Assembly: GCA_010029825.1 (NCBI GenBank)
Contig: RGVZ01000003.1
Location: 1-64,000, forward strand
DNA length: 64,000 bases
Reading direction: 5' to 3'
Source: a bacterium
Lineage (GTDB): Bacteria > Bdellovibrionota_B > Oligoflexia > Oligoflexales > RGVZ01
Positions 28,686 through 38,623 of this stretch are shown here, piece by piece (the first letter of the stretch is position 1; each line of letters begins with the position of its first letter). The notes beneath the pieces were generated by a model. That model worked only from the letters and a program-made list of their open reading frames with translations, did no database searches and had not been told where the DNA came from. Made by a program: the position numbers and the translations under genes.

Positions 28686-29288
28686 TTGGATGTTGTCCTG
28701 GATTTTCGGGAGGTGGTGACTGTGCCGGACTTGAAGGACTTGCTTGAGGCGGAAGCTTTGCACATCCAGCAACTCGATCAGCTGGTCCGGGAATCCGTGG
28801 CCGAGGAACAAACCCTGTCGAACCGGTTGGCGGATCTGGAGCGGGATGAGACGCTCACGATGGGACAAAGGGTCGCCGACAAGGTCGCGGACTTCGGGGG
28901 AAGCTGGACGTTCATCATCAGTTTCGGGTTTTTTGTCGTGATTTGGATCGGGATCAACGCGTTTGCGCTGGCCGGGACGAACTTCGATCCGTATCCGTTC
29001 ATCCTGTTGAACTTGATCCTGTCATGCCTTGCCGCGTTGCAAGCCCCGGTCATCATGATGAGCCAGAACCGGCAGGAGGACAAGGACCGGCAACGCGCGC
29101 GATCCGACTTCATGATCAACCTGAAGGCCGAGCTGGAAATCCGCGGGCTGCACCGGAAAATCGATTTGTTGATCGCGGAGGAGATGCGGACCTTGTTTCA
29201 AATCCAGCAGGCGCAAGTCGACATCCTCCTGCAAATCCGGCAAAAACTTGAAACTGACCCCAACGGCTGGACTTCATCCAGCCGTTAA
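28686..29288 (+). CDS. DUF1003-family membrane protein (start uncertain)
   Basis: GQRVADKVADFGGSWTFIISF ... NAFALAGTNFDPYPFILLNLILSCLAALQAPVIMMSQNRQ. Confidence 0.87.
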   Translation: MDVVLDFREVVTVPDLKDLLEAEALHIQQLDQLVRESVAEEQTLSNRLADLERDETLTMGQRVADKVADFGGSWTFIISFGFFVVIWIGINAFALAGTNFDPYPFILLNLILSCLAALQAPVIMMSQNRQEDKDRQRARSDFMINLKAELEIRGLHRKIDLLIAEEMRTLFQIQQAQVDILLQIRQKLETDPNGWTSSSR

Positions 29289-29320
29289 GCCCTCTCCGTT
29301 GAACAGCCGATGGGGGCAGT

Positions 29321-30145
29321 TTAGAGCCAGCCCCCGAACCAGTAGCCTGCAATCCCGAACCACTCGTTCAGGGTGGTCGAGGTTTTGCGCGCGGTGGCAA
29401 AGTTGAGCCAGCCGGATTCACTCACGAAACCAGCGGCCGGAGGAACTTCCGGGGCGATCACCGCGCAAACCTCAAAGCCGGCCTTTTCGAATGTGGCGGC
29501 AGCGCGTGGCATGTGAACCTGGGATGTGACCAGCACAACGCGCAGGGGAGCCGCCGGTGACAGGCTTTCCTGATGAAGGACATCTCGACTGAAGATGGCG
29601 TTGTCGTGGGTGTTGAGGCTGTGGTTTTCCGCGATGAAGCGCACGCCTTCAGCCTTGTTGCCCAGAATGGAACGCGCAAAGGCGATCATTACCCCTGCCT
29701 CGGTGACAACTTCAGCCGCGGCGGACGTTGTCGGTCCTCCACTCATCACCACAAGTGCCGGGTGGTTGGTGGCGATCCAGCCAGCGGCAGCGTGGACCCG
29801 CTCCATGGTTTCAAAGGCAGGGAGTCCAGCGGCGGTGGCGCCGCCGCCCAGAACCACAACCGGACCCGGATGTCCGGAACAGTCGTTGGCGGTGGTGGCC
29901 AGTTCCGCCCCGGCGCGCAAAAGGGGCGCGCGGAGCAGGTTTGATGTCAGGGGTGAGGCGAACATGACCAGCACGGCGAGACCAAGCCAGCCCGCAACCC
30001 GGGCGAGGCGCCATCTCCTTGCGCCGTAAAGCCCGGCGGCAATCAACACGCAAACCAGTCCAGCGTCGATCGACATGTCCTTGGCCACGCGGACCAGTGG
30101 ACGGGACCAGCTGCTGGCTGATATTTGGGGTTGGGCAGGATCCAT
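29321..30145 (-). CDS. YdcF/ElyC-like (DUF218) family protein
   Basis: GPVVVLGGGATAAG, LVVMSGGPTTS, NTHDNAIFSRDVL, VVLVTSQVHMPRA. Confidence 0.8.
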   Translation of the reverse strand: MDPAQPQISASSWSRPLVRVAKDMSIDAGLVCVLIAAGLYGARRWRLARVAGWLGLAVLVMFASPLTSNLLRAPLLRAGAELATTANDCSGHPGPVVVLGGGATAAGLPAFETMERVHAAAGWIATNHPALVVMSGGPTTSAAAEVVTEAGVMIAFARSILGNKAEGVRFIAENHSLNTHDNAIFSRDVLHQESLSPAAPLRVVLVTSQVHMPRAAATFEKAGFEVCAVIAPEVPPAAGFVSESGWLNFATARKTSTTLNEWFGIAGYWFGGWL

Positions 30146-30886
30146 ATGCGTTACGACACCAGAATCGAAAAAGTGAGAGTTGGTTCATCCCCCGGGTTCC
30201 ACAGGGAATTCGAAGTTGAGGTCATTGCTGATTTCAACCGGGCTATTGACGACATGTTCGCAGAGTTGCGGTCGCGCGGCGAGCAGGATTTGTTGGCGGA
30301 ACTTTGCCCGTATTTCGGTGCGGTCTGGGATTCTGCCCGCGCCTTGTCCAACGTTCTTGCCGTGAAGCCTGACGCATATTTCAGGGGCATGGGTTTTCTG
30401 GAGATCGGATGCGGCCTCGCGATCCCGTCGATGGTGGCGCTCACGCGCGGTGCCGCGCGGGTCACCGCCACGGACATGCACCCGGATGTCCCGGATTTTT
30501 TGCGACGTAACCTGAAAGCCAACGCGCTGGGGGACCATCCCGGATTCCGTTATCAGGCGGTTGACTGGCGGCGCGACAAGGACGTTTTGCTGGGTGGGGA
30601 GGCAGGGATGATCGATTGCGTCCTTGCCAGTGACGTCTTGTACGATCGCGGGCAGGCGGATGCCGTTGCCGGATTTTTGCGGGAGGCGTTCGCGCGGGGA
30701 ACGGCGCAGGCAATTGTGACTGACCCGGGGCGCCCTTATTTGCAGGAATTTGTTTCGGCGTGCGCGCGTCAGGGACTCAAGGTCGTCGTGGAAATCGAGC
30801 AGGTCGATCCGGTGGACAGGCGGCGCGATGTTTTCGTTTTGTGGGTTGATAAAGAGAGGATTCTTCGCCCTTCGGGCTCAGAATGA
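30146..30886 (+). CDS. Class I SAM-dependent methyltransferase (nicotinamide N-methyltransferase/METTL-like)
   Basis: FLEIGCGLAIPSMVAL, RVTATDMHPDV, CVLASDVLYDRGQADAV. Confidence 0.75.
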   Translation: MRYDTRIEKVRVGSSPGFHREFEVEVIADFNRAIDDMFAELRSRGEQDLLAELCPYFGAVWDSARALSNVLAVKPDAYFRGMGFLEIGCGLAIPSMVALTRGAARVTATDMHPDVPDFLRRNLKANALGDHPGFRYQAVDWRRDKDVLLGGEAGMIDCVLASDVLYDRGQADAVAGFLREAFARGTAQAIVTDPGRPYLQEFVSACARQGLKVVVEIEQVDPVDRRRDVFVLWVDKERILRPSGSE

Positions 30887-30917
30887 CGGGATACGGGCTC
30901 AGAATGACGGGATACGG
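30858..30917. repeat. Hairpin repeat with 2 tandem copies of a 21-bp 3' unit
   Basis: GGATTCTTCGCCCTTCGGGCTCAGAATGACGGG; unit gctcagaatgacgggatacgg at 30876 and 30897. Confidence 0.7.
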
Positions 30918-30936
30918 GCGCGGGTTGACGAGAGTT

Positions 30937-31012
30937 TGGTGGACCATAGCGGAGTCGAACCGCTGACCTTTGCAATGCCATTGCAACGCTCTACCAACTG
31001 AGCTAATGGCCC
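30937..31012 (-). tRNA. tRNA-Ala (anticodon GGC), CCA encoded
   Basis: Reverse complement GGGCCATTAGCTCAGTTGGTAGAGCGTTGCAATGGCATTGCAAAGGTCAGCGGTTCGACTCCGCTATGGTCCACCA; complete cloverleaf with G3:U70 alanine identity pair; 76 nt. Confidence 0.95.
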
Positions 31013-31153
31013 CCGAATGCTGGCAGACGGCGAATTTGCTGGAACGGCATGTGCTTGTCAACCGCTAATTGTGCGGTTAAGGTCAATCGTTGGTACCTTG
31101 GTTTTTCCAATGCTTTCGGGGATATAACCCTGGGTATTACGAGGATTCGACGC

Positions 31154-32386
31154 ATGGCCCAAGACTCATCCCGTTCGCACTCGTTGTCGTTGATCCTGGA
31201 TGCGGCCCTTGCCTTGCTGGGTCTCTCCCTGTCGGCATACTCACTGCGGCACCACCTGGCGTTCAAGGCAAGTGGCGCGACCAACGCGGTATGCAACGTC
31301 AATGATGTCATCAGTTGTGACGCGGCGGCAGCGAGCCCCTACAGCGAGATCGCGGGGATTCCCCTTGGCGTTTACGGAATCGCGTTTTTCTCCTCTTTGC
31401 TTGTATTCAACGTGATGCGTGCCGCGGCTTCGCGAGGTGGTTCCCTTGGACGCATGGCGGCGCAGACCCACGCGGTCATGGTGCTGATCGGCGTTGCCGT
31501 TTCGATTGTTCTCGCCATCGTTTCCGCGACTTCAGTCCAGGCGCTCTGCCTTGTTTGCGCGGGGATTTACCTGGTCAACATCATGATGGCGTTTTCGTTG
31601 CACATGGGCCGTGCCCAACTCGCGAGACCGTTCAGCAAGAGAGCTGTCGCGATTGGAGGAGTCATCGCCTTCGCGATCACCGGGATATCTGGATGGAGTT
31701 ACACACAGTTCGTCGCAACCAGAAAACCGTCCAAGCTGAACCCGCAATCAGCCCAGAGCCTGACGCAATCGTCTGCGCAACAGGCCGCACAGCCTTCCAG
31801 CCAGGGCGCGGCGCGCCAGATTCCCCTGTCGCGCTCTGCGTATTCAGGTGCTGGCGAGGACTACCGGTACGGCTATGAGCAAGCAAAGGTGGTGGTCCAG
31901 GAGTTCGTCGATTTCCAGTGTCCGGGCTGCGCGGTTCTCGCGTCGACGATCAAGGAACTGAAGGCGAAGTATGGATCCCGTGTTCTGTTTGTCTTCCGGA
32001 ACTACCCGCTTGATGGCAAGTGCAATCACAACATCAACGGGACCTTTCACGCGCATGCGTGCGCCATCGCCACCATGGCCCGCTGCGCAGGCCAATACGG
32101 TAAATTCTGGGAATACAACGAGCTCGCGTTTTCGAAGCAATCAGAGGCATCGGCCGAGAACGCCGTCAAATGGGCAAAGGTGACCGGGTTGCCCCAGGAC
32201 GCGATCGAGACCTGCCAGAAGTCACAGGATATTCTCAGCAAGCTCAAGGACGATGTCGCGCTGGCAGACCAGCTCGGGGTCACGGGTACTCCGACATTAT
32301 TCATCAACGGCGTGCGATACGATGGTGATCGCAGCCTGGCGGCACTGGGTGATGTTCTTGAGCGCGCGCTGATCGAAGCGCAGTAA
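31154..32386 (+). CDS. Vitamin K epoxide reductase (VKOR) domain fused to DsbA-like thioredoxin domain
   Basis: CNVNDVISCDAAAASPYSEIAGIPLGVYGI, LCLVCAG; then EFVDFQCPGCAVLA ... GVTGTPTLFINGVRYDG. Confidence 0.88.
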   Translation: MAQDSSRSHSLSLILDAALALLGLSLSAYSLRHHLAFKASGATNAVCNVNDVISCDAAAASPYSEIAGIPLGVYGIAFFSSLLVFNVMRAAASRGGSLGRMAAQTHAVMVLIGVAVSIVLAIVSATSVQALCLVCAGIYLVNIMMAFSLHMGRAQLARPFSKRAVAIGGVIAFAITGISGWSYTQFVATRKPSKLNPQSAQSLTQSSAQQAAQPSSQGAARQIPLSRSAYSGAGEDYRYGYEQAKVVVQEFVDFQCPGCAVLASTIKELKAKYGSRVLFVFRNYPLDGKCNHNINGTFHAHACAIATMARCAGQYGKFWEYNELAFSKQSEASAENAVKWAKVTGLPQDAIETCQKSQDILSKLKDDVALADQLGVTGTPTLFINGVRYDGDRSLAALGDVLERALIEAQ

Positions 32387-32397
32387 GAAACGGTGAA

Positions 32398-33195
32398 TTG
32401 CCCGTGAAGATCCATTTCGAGAACAATTTCCAGCGGAAGGTGATGATCGTCACTTTCCCGGAGGCCGTTGTCATCACGTCCGACAGGGATGTCATGGAAA
32501 TGCGCTCCCAGTGGATGGGCGCGCTCAAGTCCTGGCATTCGCCTTACAAGGCGCTGGTGGACCTGGCAAACCTGTCCGTTCATCCTGCCCCTGGACAGGA
32601 CGGGAAAGTCCGCGACGCGTTCGCGCGCATGATGAAATTCCTTGAGGGATTGTTCTTGCGAAAGGCCATCGCATTCGGCTTTGACGCGTCGCTTGGTCAC
32701 GAGTTTCTCCCATTCGAGGTCGCGACTGGTGAGGATGAGGCCCGCGAAAAGGTTGGTTTGCGTGAGGCGATCGCGCGCGGCGCCCCGGGCGACTTCCGGT
32801 CGTCAATCCAGTTCCAGAATCATTTCCGGCAGCACACCGTTGAGATGAGCTTTTCCGTGCCAGTCGTGATCGAGTCAAATGAACAGGTGGATATCCTGAA
32901 GTCCAGGATCATGAACAACTTGATGCAGTGGCATTCAAAATGGAACTTGCTCGTCGACTGCGCGAATATGGAAGTCGCGGAATCCGCGCGACCATTCCTG
33001 GCTGCCTTGGAGAAGCCCTTGCGGGGATTTTTCATGAAAGACTGGGTGGGATATTCGCCAAAAGGTGGGGCTGACCACTATCCATTCAAGACTTTCCGGG
33101 CGCGGCACAATGCCGTGGCCCGGCTGGAGGCCGAAGGCCTGTTTTCCGGGGACGCGGCGCAATGCAAGTCCAGCGCGCCGCCAACAAAAAAGTGA
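32398..33195 (+). CDS. Hypothetical protein made of two homologous halves
   Basis: VKIHFENNFQRKVMIVTFPEAVVITSDRDVMEMRSQWMGALKSWHSPYKALVDLANLSV vs SIQFQNHFRQHTVEMSFSVPVVIESNEQVDILKSRIMNNLMQWHSKWNLLVDCANMEV. Confidence 0.75.
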   Translation: MPVKIHFENNFQRKVMIVTFPEAVVITSDRDVMEMRSQWMGALKSWHSPYKALVDLANLSVHPAPGQDGKVRDAFARMMKFLEGLFLRKAIAFGFDASLGHEFLPFEVATGEDEAREKVGLREAIARGAPGDFRSSIQFQNHFRQHTVEMSFSVPVVIESNEQVDILKSRIMNNLMQWHSKWNLLVDCANMEVAESARPFLAALEKPLRGFFMKDWVGYSPKGGADHYPFKTFRARHNAVARLEAEGLFSGDAAQCKSSAPPTKK

Positions 33196-33216
33196 CATGG
33201 AACGGGAAGGAAGAAG

Positions 33217-34191
33217 ATGACATCCTTGCGTCGCGATTCTCACAGCTGGCTTTATCCACCCATCGAACCCCACAACGCCGGCCACCTGAAGGTTGGTTCG
33301 GGTCACGAGATTTACTTCGAGGTTTCCGGGAACCCCAAGGGGAAGCCCGTGATTTTCGTTCATGGCGGACCGGGGGGAGGCACTGAGGCCAAACACCGTC
33401 AATTCTTCAACCCGGAAAAATACCGGATCGTGCTGTTTGACCAGCGCGGTTGCGGCAAAAGTCGCCCGTGGGCGTCCCTTGACGACAACACGACATGGCA
33501 CCTCATTGACGACATGGAGGCGATCCGCAAACACCTCGGGATCGAGCGGTGGCAAGTGTTCGGCGGATCGTGGGGCAGCACCCTGAGCCTTGCCTACGCA
33601 CAAACGCACCCAGCGCGCGTCACGGAGCTGGTGCTTCGGGGAATATTCCTGATCCGGAAAAAGGAGATCGACTGGTTTTACCAGGAAGGCGCAAGCAACA
33701 TCTTCCCGGACGCGTGGGAGCCATACAAGGAGGCGATTCCTGAAGGTGAACGCGGGGATTTCCTGACGGCATATCACAAGCGCCTGACGAGTCCGGACCG
33801 GGAAACCCAATTGAAGGCGGCCAGAGCCTGGAGTACCTGGGAAGGCGCGACCAGCAAGTTGTTCCCGGACGAGGCTGTTACGCAACGGTTCGGCGCTGAC
33901 GATTTTGCCCTCGCCTTCGCGCGGATCGAGTCCCATTATTTCTTCAACAAGGGATTCTTTGATTCAGACGGTCAATTACTCAAGAATGTGGACCGGATCA
34001 GGCACATTCCATGCGTCATCGTCCAGGGCCGTTACGACGTGTGTTGCCCGATGCGGTCCGCGTGGGACCTGCACAAGGCCTGGCCCGAGGCGGAATTCTT
34101 CGTCATACCGGACGCGGGACACGCGGCGGGTGAGTCCGGCATCAGCCGTGCGCTAACTGCCGCGACGGATCGTTTTGCTGGCCTGGCATGA
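33217..34191 (+). CDS. pip: Prolyl aminopeptidase (alpha/beta hydrolase, S33)
   Basis: FVHGGPGGGTEAKHRQFFNPEKYRIVLFDQRGCGKSRP, FGGSWGSTLSLAYAQTHP, VQGRYDVCCPM. Confidence 0.93.
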   Translation: MTSLRRDSHSWLYPPIEPHNAGHLKVGSGHEIYFEVSGNPKGKPVIFVHGGPGGGTEAKHRQFFNPEKYRIVLFDQRGCGKSRPWASLDDNTTWHLIDDMEAIRKHLGIERWQVFGGSWGSTLSLAYAQTHPARVTELVLRGIFLIRKKEIDWFYQEGASNIFPDAWEPYKEAIPEGERGDFLTAYHKRLTSPDRETQLKAARAWSTWEGATSKLFPDEAVTQRFGADDFALAFARIESHYFFNKGFFDSDGQLLKNVDRIRHIPCVIVQGRYDVCCPMRSAWDLHKAWPEAEFFVIPDAGHAAGESGISRALTAATDRFAGLA

Positions 34192-36352
34192 TTTTCTGTT
34201 TCAGCGGCATCTTGCGCAGCGCCTTGTGCAGGATGCGTTGCTCTGCGCGGCTATGGGCGTCGCGTCTGTAAAGGTCGCGCTCGAGGGCATGGTGAGCGCT
34301 GGTCACAAGATCGGGATTGATGCCGGACTCAAGCAACCGTTTATGGAACTCAAGGTAGGACTCGCCTTTTTTGCGAGTGAATCCCGCGCTGATGAGGCGC
34401 GCGGCCAACGCGCGATAGTAGGCTGGCGCATCGGGTAAATGATCATCCCTGGTGAGGACCCGTATCAACAGCCATGCTGAAATCGCGAACAGGACCCCCA
34501 GCATCGTAAGTTCTGTCGTATTCTGGTCCCACGAGACGTTCTTGACGTCGAGGAGCCTTGACATGTCCACGCGGCTGACGGTGATGACGAGCTCCTTCTG
34601 GGCTTTGGCGTCATAGTCAATGACGTACCGGATGAACCAGAAACGTACCGCGTTCGCGATCGCGCTATAGGCTTCCTCGATGCTTGATCTCCGTGAAGTC
34701 TGGAGAACGAGCGGGGTCGGATCGTAAGGCAGCCACCCGACGCCCGGCGAGAAAATCTCGAGCCAAACATGGGCATTGCGCTCCGGGACTTCAAGCATGC
34801 TCGACATGACGTTGAACTGGCCGCCGTGGTATCCCGACACAAGCCGCGCGGGTATGCCGAGGTTGCGCAGATACAATGCCGCGGATGTCGCGAACAATTC
34901 ACAGTGCCCTTCCTTGCCGGTCGTCAGGAATTGTCTCAGGTTGTCTTCACCGGTGAATTCGAATTTGAGACTGGCTGTGTATTGCTGGCGGTAATGTCGC
35001 TGCAAGTTCCGCAAGATATGCCCGATGCCCATGGACGCCGGCGGGGCGCCCAGTTCGTTATTCACTTTTTGCACGAAATCGCCAAACCATGGTTGGCTTG
35101 CAACTTCAGCCGGGATCTCCGTCAGTCGCTTCGCGTCGCCCGCGGACATCTCAAAATACCGTTTCACCTGGGGAGGAAGTGAATCCATCACTCCCCGGTA
35201 CCGGGTGAGCGAGATGTCAATCTCCTCGTGAGAATTCGGCAGCGCTGGGCTGAACCGGAGGTCATAGTGGTATCGCATGGACTCGTCGCGGTTCAGGATG
35301 ATGGTCCCGTTCGTGTCGACAATCGTTTCCTGGCTGATCCGCATCGGAATCTCGAGATTCCAGAGGCCGTAAGGAACCAATAATTCCCTTGCGGCAGAGG
35401 GTTCCCTGAAAAACGAGAGCTCCATCTGCGCCTTTGTGTGCGCCTTGCCGACGCGGAAGTCGGCTGTCTGCATGACGAGTTGCGCAAATTTTCCGGAGTT
35501 CTGCCAGGTTTTCCCGTTGAAGGCATCCAACGTGGCGCCACGAAGATAAAGCATCGGGCCGTTGTTTGCGAGCCATTCGGTGTCGCGGGAGGAAATCCAC
35601 GTGTAGACGCGGTTCGATTCCTCGATACTGCCTTTGCCGCCGAGGTTCACCTGGTTTGAATAACCCGTCCGGGACCTGACGCCTGACAGGTTGAAGTCCA
35701 TCGCGAGATCGTTTACGCGCGGGAACCAGTAAAAAATCATCCCTCCGAAAATGACGCCAATCGGGATTGCCCGCACCAGCTGGTAAAAGAAATTGACCGT
35801 CAGTCGTTCAGTCGCGTCGCCCGCGTTCACCGAGAGGAAATACATTCGCGCGGCGTTCAAGGTCATTGCCATCGCGACAATGAACGCGAGGAACGCGCCA
35901 TAACTGTCGAGGTTGTCAGCCAGCATGACAGCGCCGAGAGATATCAGGTTTGTCACCGTGATCGCGGCAAACACGCGACGCTGCGCAGTCATGTTCTGCA
36001 TGAGGGCAGGGAGCACCGCCAGCAGTGTTTCCATCGCTATTGTCGCGAAGTCTTTCTCTGCGCGTCGCGCGAGGAATGCCCACAGGACGATCGCGAGGCT
36101 GACGGCGTATCCGCCGAGGCGGACCGTCCGAAGACTGCGCTGCGCGAGCCGACGATGGCCAAGCACACAGACTGCGCACAGGGTCGCGGAAGCAATCAGT
36201 GGCGGTAACGTTGTGGCATGGCTCAGGGCGGTCAATCCGAGTGTTGTGACAAGCAGGATTGACCATGACAGAAAATAATAGTTGGGCGCGGTTATGACCG
36301 CGAACCTCCAGACGCGATGGTCTAGTGCGTTTTGGATGGTGTTCTTGATCAT
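34142..36352 (-). CDS. TgpA-like membrane transglutaminase (DUF3488/transglutaminase)
   Basis: N-terminal TM helices; GKEGHCELFATSAALYLRNLGIPARLVSGYHGGQ, HVWLEIFSPGVGWLPYDPTP. Confidence 0.9.
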   Translation of the reverse strand: MIKNTIQNALDHRVWRFAVITAPNYYFLSWSILLVTTLGLTALSHATTLPPLIASATLCAVCVLGHRRLAQRSLRTVRLGGYAVSLAIVLWAFLARRAEKDFATIAMETLLAVLPALMQNMTAQRRVFAAITVTNLISLGAVMLADNLDSYGAFLAFIVAMAMTLNAARMYFLSVNAGDATERLTVNFFYQLVRAIPIGVIFGGMIFYWFPRVNDLAMDFNLSGVRSRTGYSNQVNLGGKGSIEESNRVYTWISSRDTEWLANNGPMLYLRGATLDAFNGKTWQNSGKFAQLVMQTADFRVGKAHTKAQMELSFFREPSAARELLVPYGLWNLEIPMRISQETIVDTNGTIILNRDESMRYHYDLRFSPALPNSHEEIDISLTRYRGVMDSLPPQVKRYFEMSAGDAKRLTEIPAEVASQPWFGDFVQKVNNELGAPPASMGIGHILRNLQRHYRQQYTASLKFEFTGEDNLRQFLTTGKEGHCELFATSAALYLRNLGIPARLVSGYHGGQFNVMSSMLEVPERNAHVWLEIFSPGVGWLPYDPTPLVLQTSRRSSIEEAYSAIANAVRFWFIRYVIDYDAKAQKELVITVSRVDMSRLLDVKNVSWDQNTTELTMLGVLFAISAWLLIRVLTRDDHLPDAPAYYRALAARLISAGFTRKKGESYLEFHKRLLESGINPDLVTSAHHALERDLYRRDAHSRAEQRILHKALRKMPLKQKIMPGQQNDPSRQLAHG

Positions 36353-37434
36353 CTATGGCGCCCCGCCGCGAGCCGCGGGTCATGGCTGATATAATTACGC
36401 CATTCATAGCCCGCCAGTGAGATTTCAAGTTGCAGGAAAACCCCTTTGATCTCGGCTTTCGCGTCGAGGATTTCCCACTTCCGGTCCTTGTTCGCGTGAT
36501 CGGGCAGTGCCGCGAGGAAGTGACAGATTTCCTCGTAGCCAGAGGTATATGAGCCATCGTCGTGCTGCAATATCACTTCGCGTGACGCGTCCTTGATGAC
36601 TTCGGCAGCGGTCCTGATAACGCTGATCAGGCGCTCGTAGGTTTCTTCGGTCTCGGCCTTCCGGAGCGCTCCCCAGTTCGTGGTGATCATGATGCCGAAT
36701 TCCGCGACTTCCGAGCGATACTCCTTGAGCACCCAGAGTCGGGCTGGCTTTCCCGCGCTTTTTTTCCAGTCGATGTGACGGGATGAATCCTGGATTGTGT
36801 GGGGCTTGTGCGCGAAAAACTCCCGTTCGTCGTCTTGCTGGGCGACGCGTTTGCGGTAGTCGCTTTTGAGTTGCTCATAGAGTTCCGGAACGATCCTGGG
36901 CAGCACCGTCAGGAAGCCCTTCGCCTCGGTGATCTTGAATTTGTCGATGAGCCCGAATGGAAAGTTTGTCCGCAGCAGGAATTTTATCGAGCGATAGAGC
37001 CCTCGCTTCATCGGATCCATGCGAACGGTTATCGTTTTTGAGGCTTTGGGCGGCAATGACATGACGTTGCCAGTTCCAAACGTACCCTTCGGTTTCACGG
37101 GAAGGATGATGGCCTTCGGGATCTCCCGGACGGCATAATTCTCGAATCCATAGATAGGCACGAATCGGTGGTTGTTCTGGACGACGAGCAAGAGATCGAA
37201 AGCTTTGCCAGTTTCCGCGCTGTGCTGCAGGTACCCGGAAACCTGATAGTTCTTGATCGCGGATTCAGAGAGGATCCCGGAGATGAGGATCAGGCTGAGG
37301 CCCGACGCGAGAAACAGGAAAAGGGCGTTCATTCCCGTATTGACCGCGATGAGGCCCGCGACAAAAACAAGCGCCAGGGCGTACACGCCCGGCGTCGTGA
37401 AGGAAAGTCCGCGGTTTACGGATTTATAGTACAT
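36349..37434 (-). CDS. DUF58-domain protein
   Basis: Two TM segments; HTIQDSSRHIDWKKSAGKPARLWVLKEYRSE. Confidence 0.85.
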   Translation of the reverse strand: MYYKSVNRGLSFTTPGVYALALVFVAGLIAVNTGMNALFLFLASGLSLILISGILSESAIKNYQVSGYLQHSAETGKAFDLLLVVQNNHRFVPIYGFENYAVREIPKAIILPVKPKGTFGTGNVMSLPPKASKTITVRMDPMKRGLYRSIKFLLRTNFPFGLIDKFKITEAKGFLTVLPRIVPELYEQLKSDYRKRVAQQDDEREFFAHKPHTIQDSSRHIDWKKSAGKPARLWVLKEYRSEVAEFGIMITTNWGALRKAETEETYERLISVIRTAAEVIKDASREVILQHDDGSYTSGYEEICHFLAALPDHANKDRKWEILDAKAEIKGVFLQLEISLAGYEWRNYISHDPRLAAGRHR

Positions 37435-37464
37435 GTTGCCCCGTTCCGGCCCGGATCGTGTTGA

Positions 37465-38439
37465 TCAGTCAATATCGACCTGGGCAATGATGTTCTTGAT
37501 CGCCTCGTTGCCATCGAGTCCCGCGCGCGGAATGACCCTGTGGGCAAGGGATGATGTCGCGAGGTACAGCAAGTCATCGGGGATAACATAATCCCGGCCT
37601 TCAACGAGGGCGCGGGCCTTGGCCATCCGCAACCAGGAGACTCCGCCCCGGGTCGAGATACCGAGCTTGATGCTCTCGGCGTGACGCGAGGCATCGATGA
37701 CGCGTTTGGCGATCGACAGGACACGGTCGGCCACAAATACGCCGTCAAGCGCGGCCTGCGTGCGCAGAAGCTCGCCGTTCTCGAGCAGTTTTTCCGGGAC
37801 CGAGGCCAACGGGTCCATGGTCGCCACGCGCAGGATTTCGATCTCTTTGGATTTGGACGGATAATCGAGGCGGATTTTGGCGGCAAACCGGTCCAGCTGG
37901 CTCTCAGGCAGCGGATAAGTTCCGATGCTCTCATTCGGGTTCTGCGTCGCGAAGACGACGAATGGTTTGGGGAGCGGCTGGGACCGGCCCTCGATGGTTA
38001 CGGATCCCTCTCCCATGGCCTCGAGCAGCGCTGACTGCGTGCGCGGTGACGCCCGGTTCAGTTCGTCGGCGAGAACGATCTGGGTGAAGATCGGGCCCCT
38101 GTGGAACTGGAACTTCTGGGTTTCCTGGTTGTAGACATCCACCCCGATGACGTCGCTCGGCAGAACGTCATTGGTGAACTGGACACGTTTGAAGTCCAGG
38201 CCAAGCATTTTCGCGATGGATTTGATAAACGTTGTTTTACCGATTCCGGGGACATCCTCAAGAAGGACGTGTCCCTGGGCAAGGATGGCGCAGAGCGAGA
38301 CAGTGCACACCATCGGTTTCTCCGGTACGAGCAGCTCCATCTGCTTGCGCAGGAGTTTCAGGCTGTCGAAGACCTGGCTTGAGATCAGGGTCTCGGTTGA
38401 CGGACGTTCTTGTTCCATTTTTCGCGCATGCGCAGCCAT
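37465..38439 (-). CDS. MoxR-family AAA+ ATPase
   Basis: HVLLEDVPGIGKTTFIKSIA, RVQFTNDVLPSDVIGVDVYN, LADELNRASPRTQSALLEAM, FVVFATQNPNESIGTYPLPESQLDRF. Confidence 0.93.
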   Translation of the reverse strand: MAAHARKMEQERPSTETLISSQVFDSLKLLRKQMELLVPEKPMVCTVSLCAILAQGHVLLEDVPGIGKTTFIKSIAKMLGLDFKRVQFTNDVLPSDVIGVDVYNQETQKFQFHRGPIFTQIVLADELNRASPRTQSALLEAMGEGSVTIEGRSQPLPKPFVVFATQNPNESIGTYPLPESQLDRFAAKIRLDYPSKSKEIEILRVATMDPLASVPEKLLENGELLRTQAALDGVFVADRVLSIAKRVIDASRHAESIKLGISTRGGVSWLRMAKARALVEGRDYVIPDDLLYLATSSLAHRVIPRAGLDGNEAIKNIIAQVDID

Positions 38440-38572
38440 GGGCTCCCCCGCAATTGAAAGAGGTCTTGCGTATCCTGTGTCGGCACGGGGTTACCGGGTG
38501 TGAGTGAGTGGCAGATTTGGTGAATTTGAAAAATTCCCCGATTGGCCTGTGATCTCCGGCGACAGTCAAAAG

Positions 38573-38602
38573 AAAAAAGGACCCCGGAAGGGTCCTTTTT
38601 TT
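38573..38602 (-). terminator. Intrinsic terminator (symmetrical, potentially bidirectional)
   Basis: AAAAAAGGACCC-CGGAA-GGGTCCTTTTTTT, downstream of the 38624 gene end. Confidence 0.85.
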
Positions 38603-38623
38603 GATTGGTGTGATTCCCGCTGG

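Noticed and set aside
30937-31012. tRNA locus as a genomic-island attachment site
   Set aside because: No integrase, no direct repeat of the tRNA 3' end seen and no compositional shift on either side.
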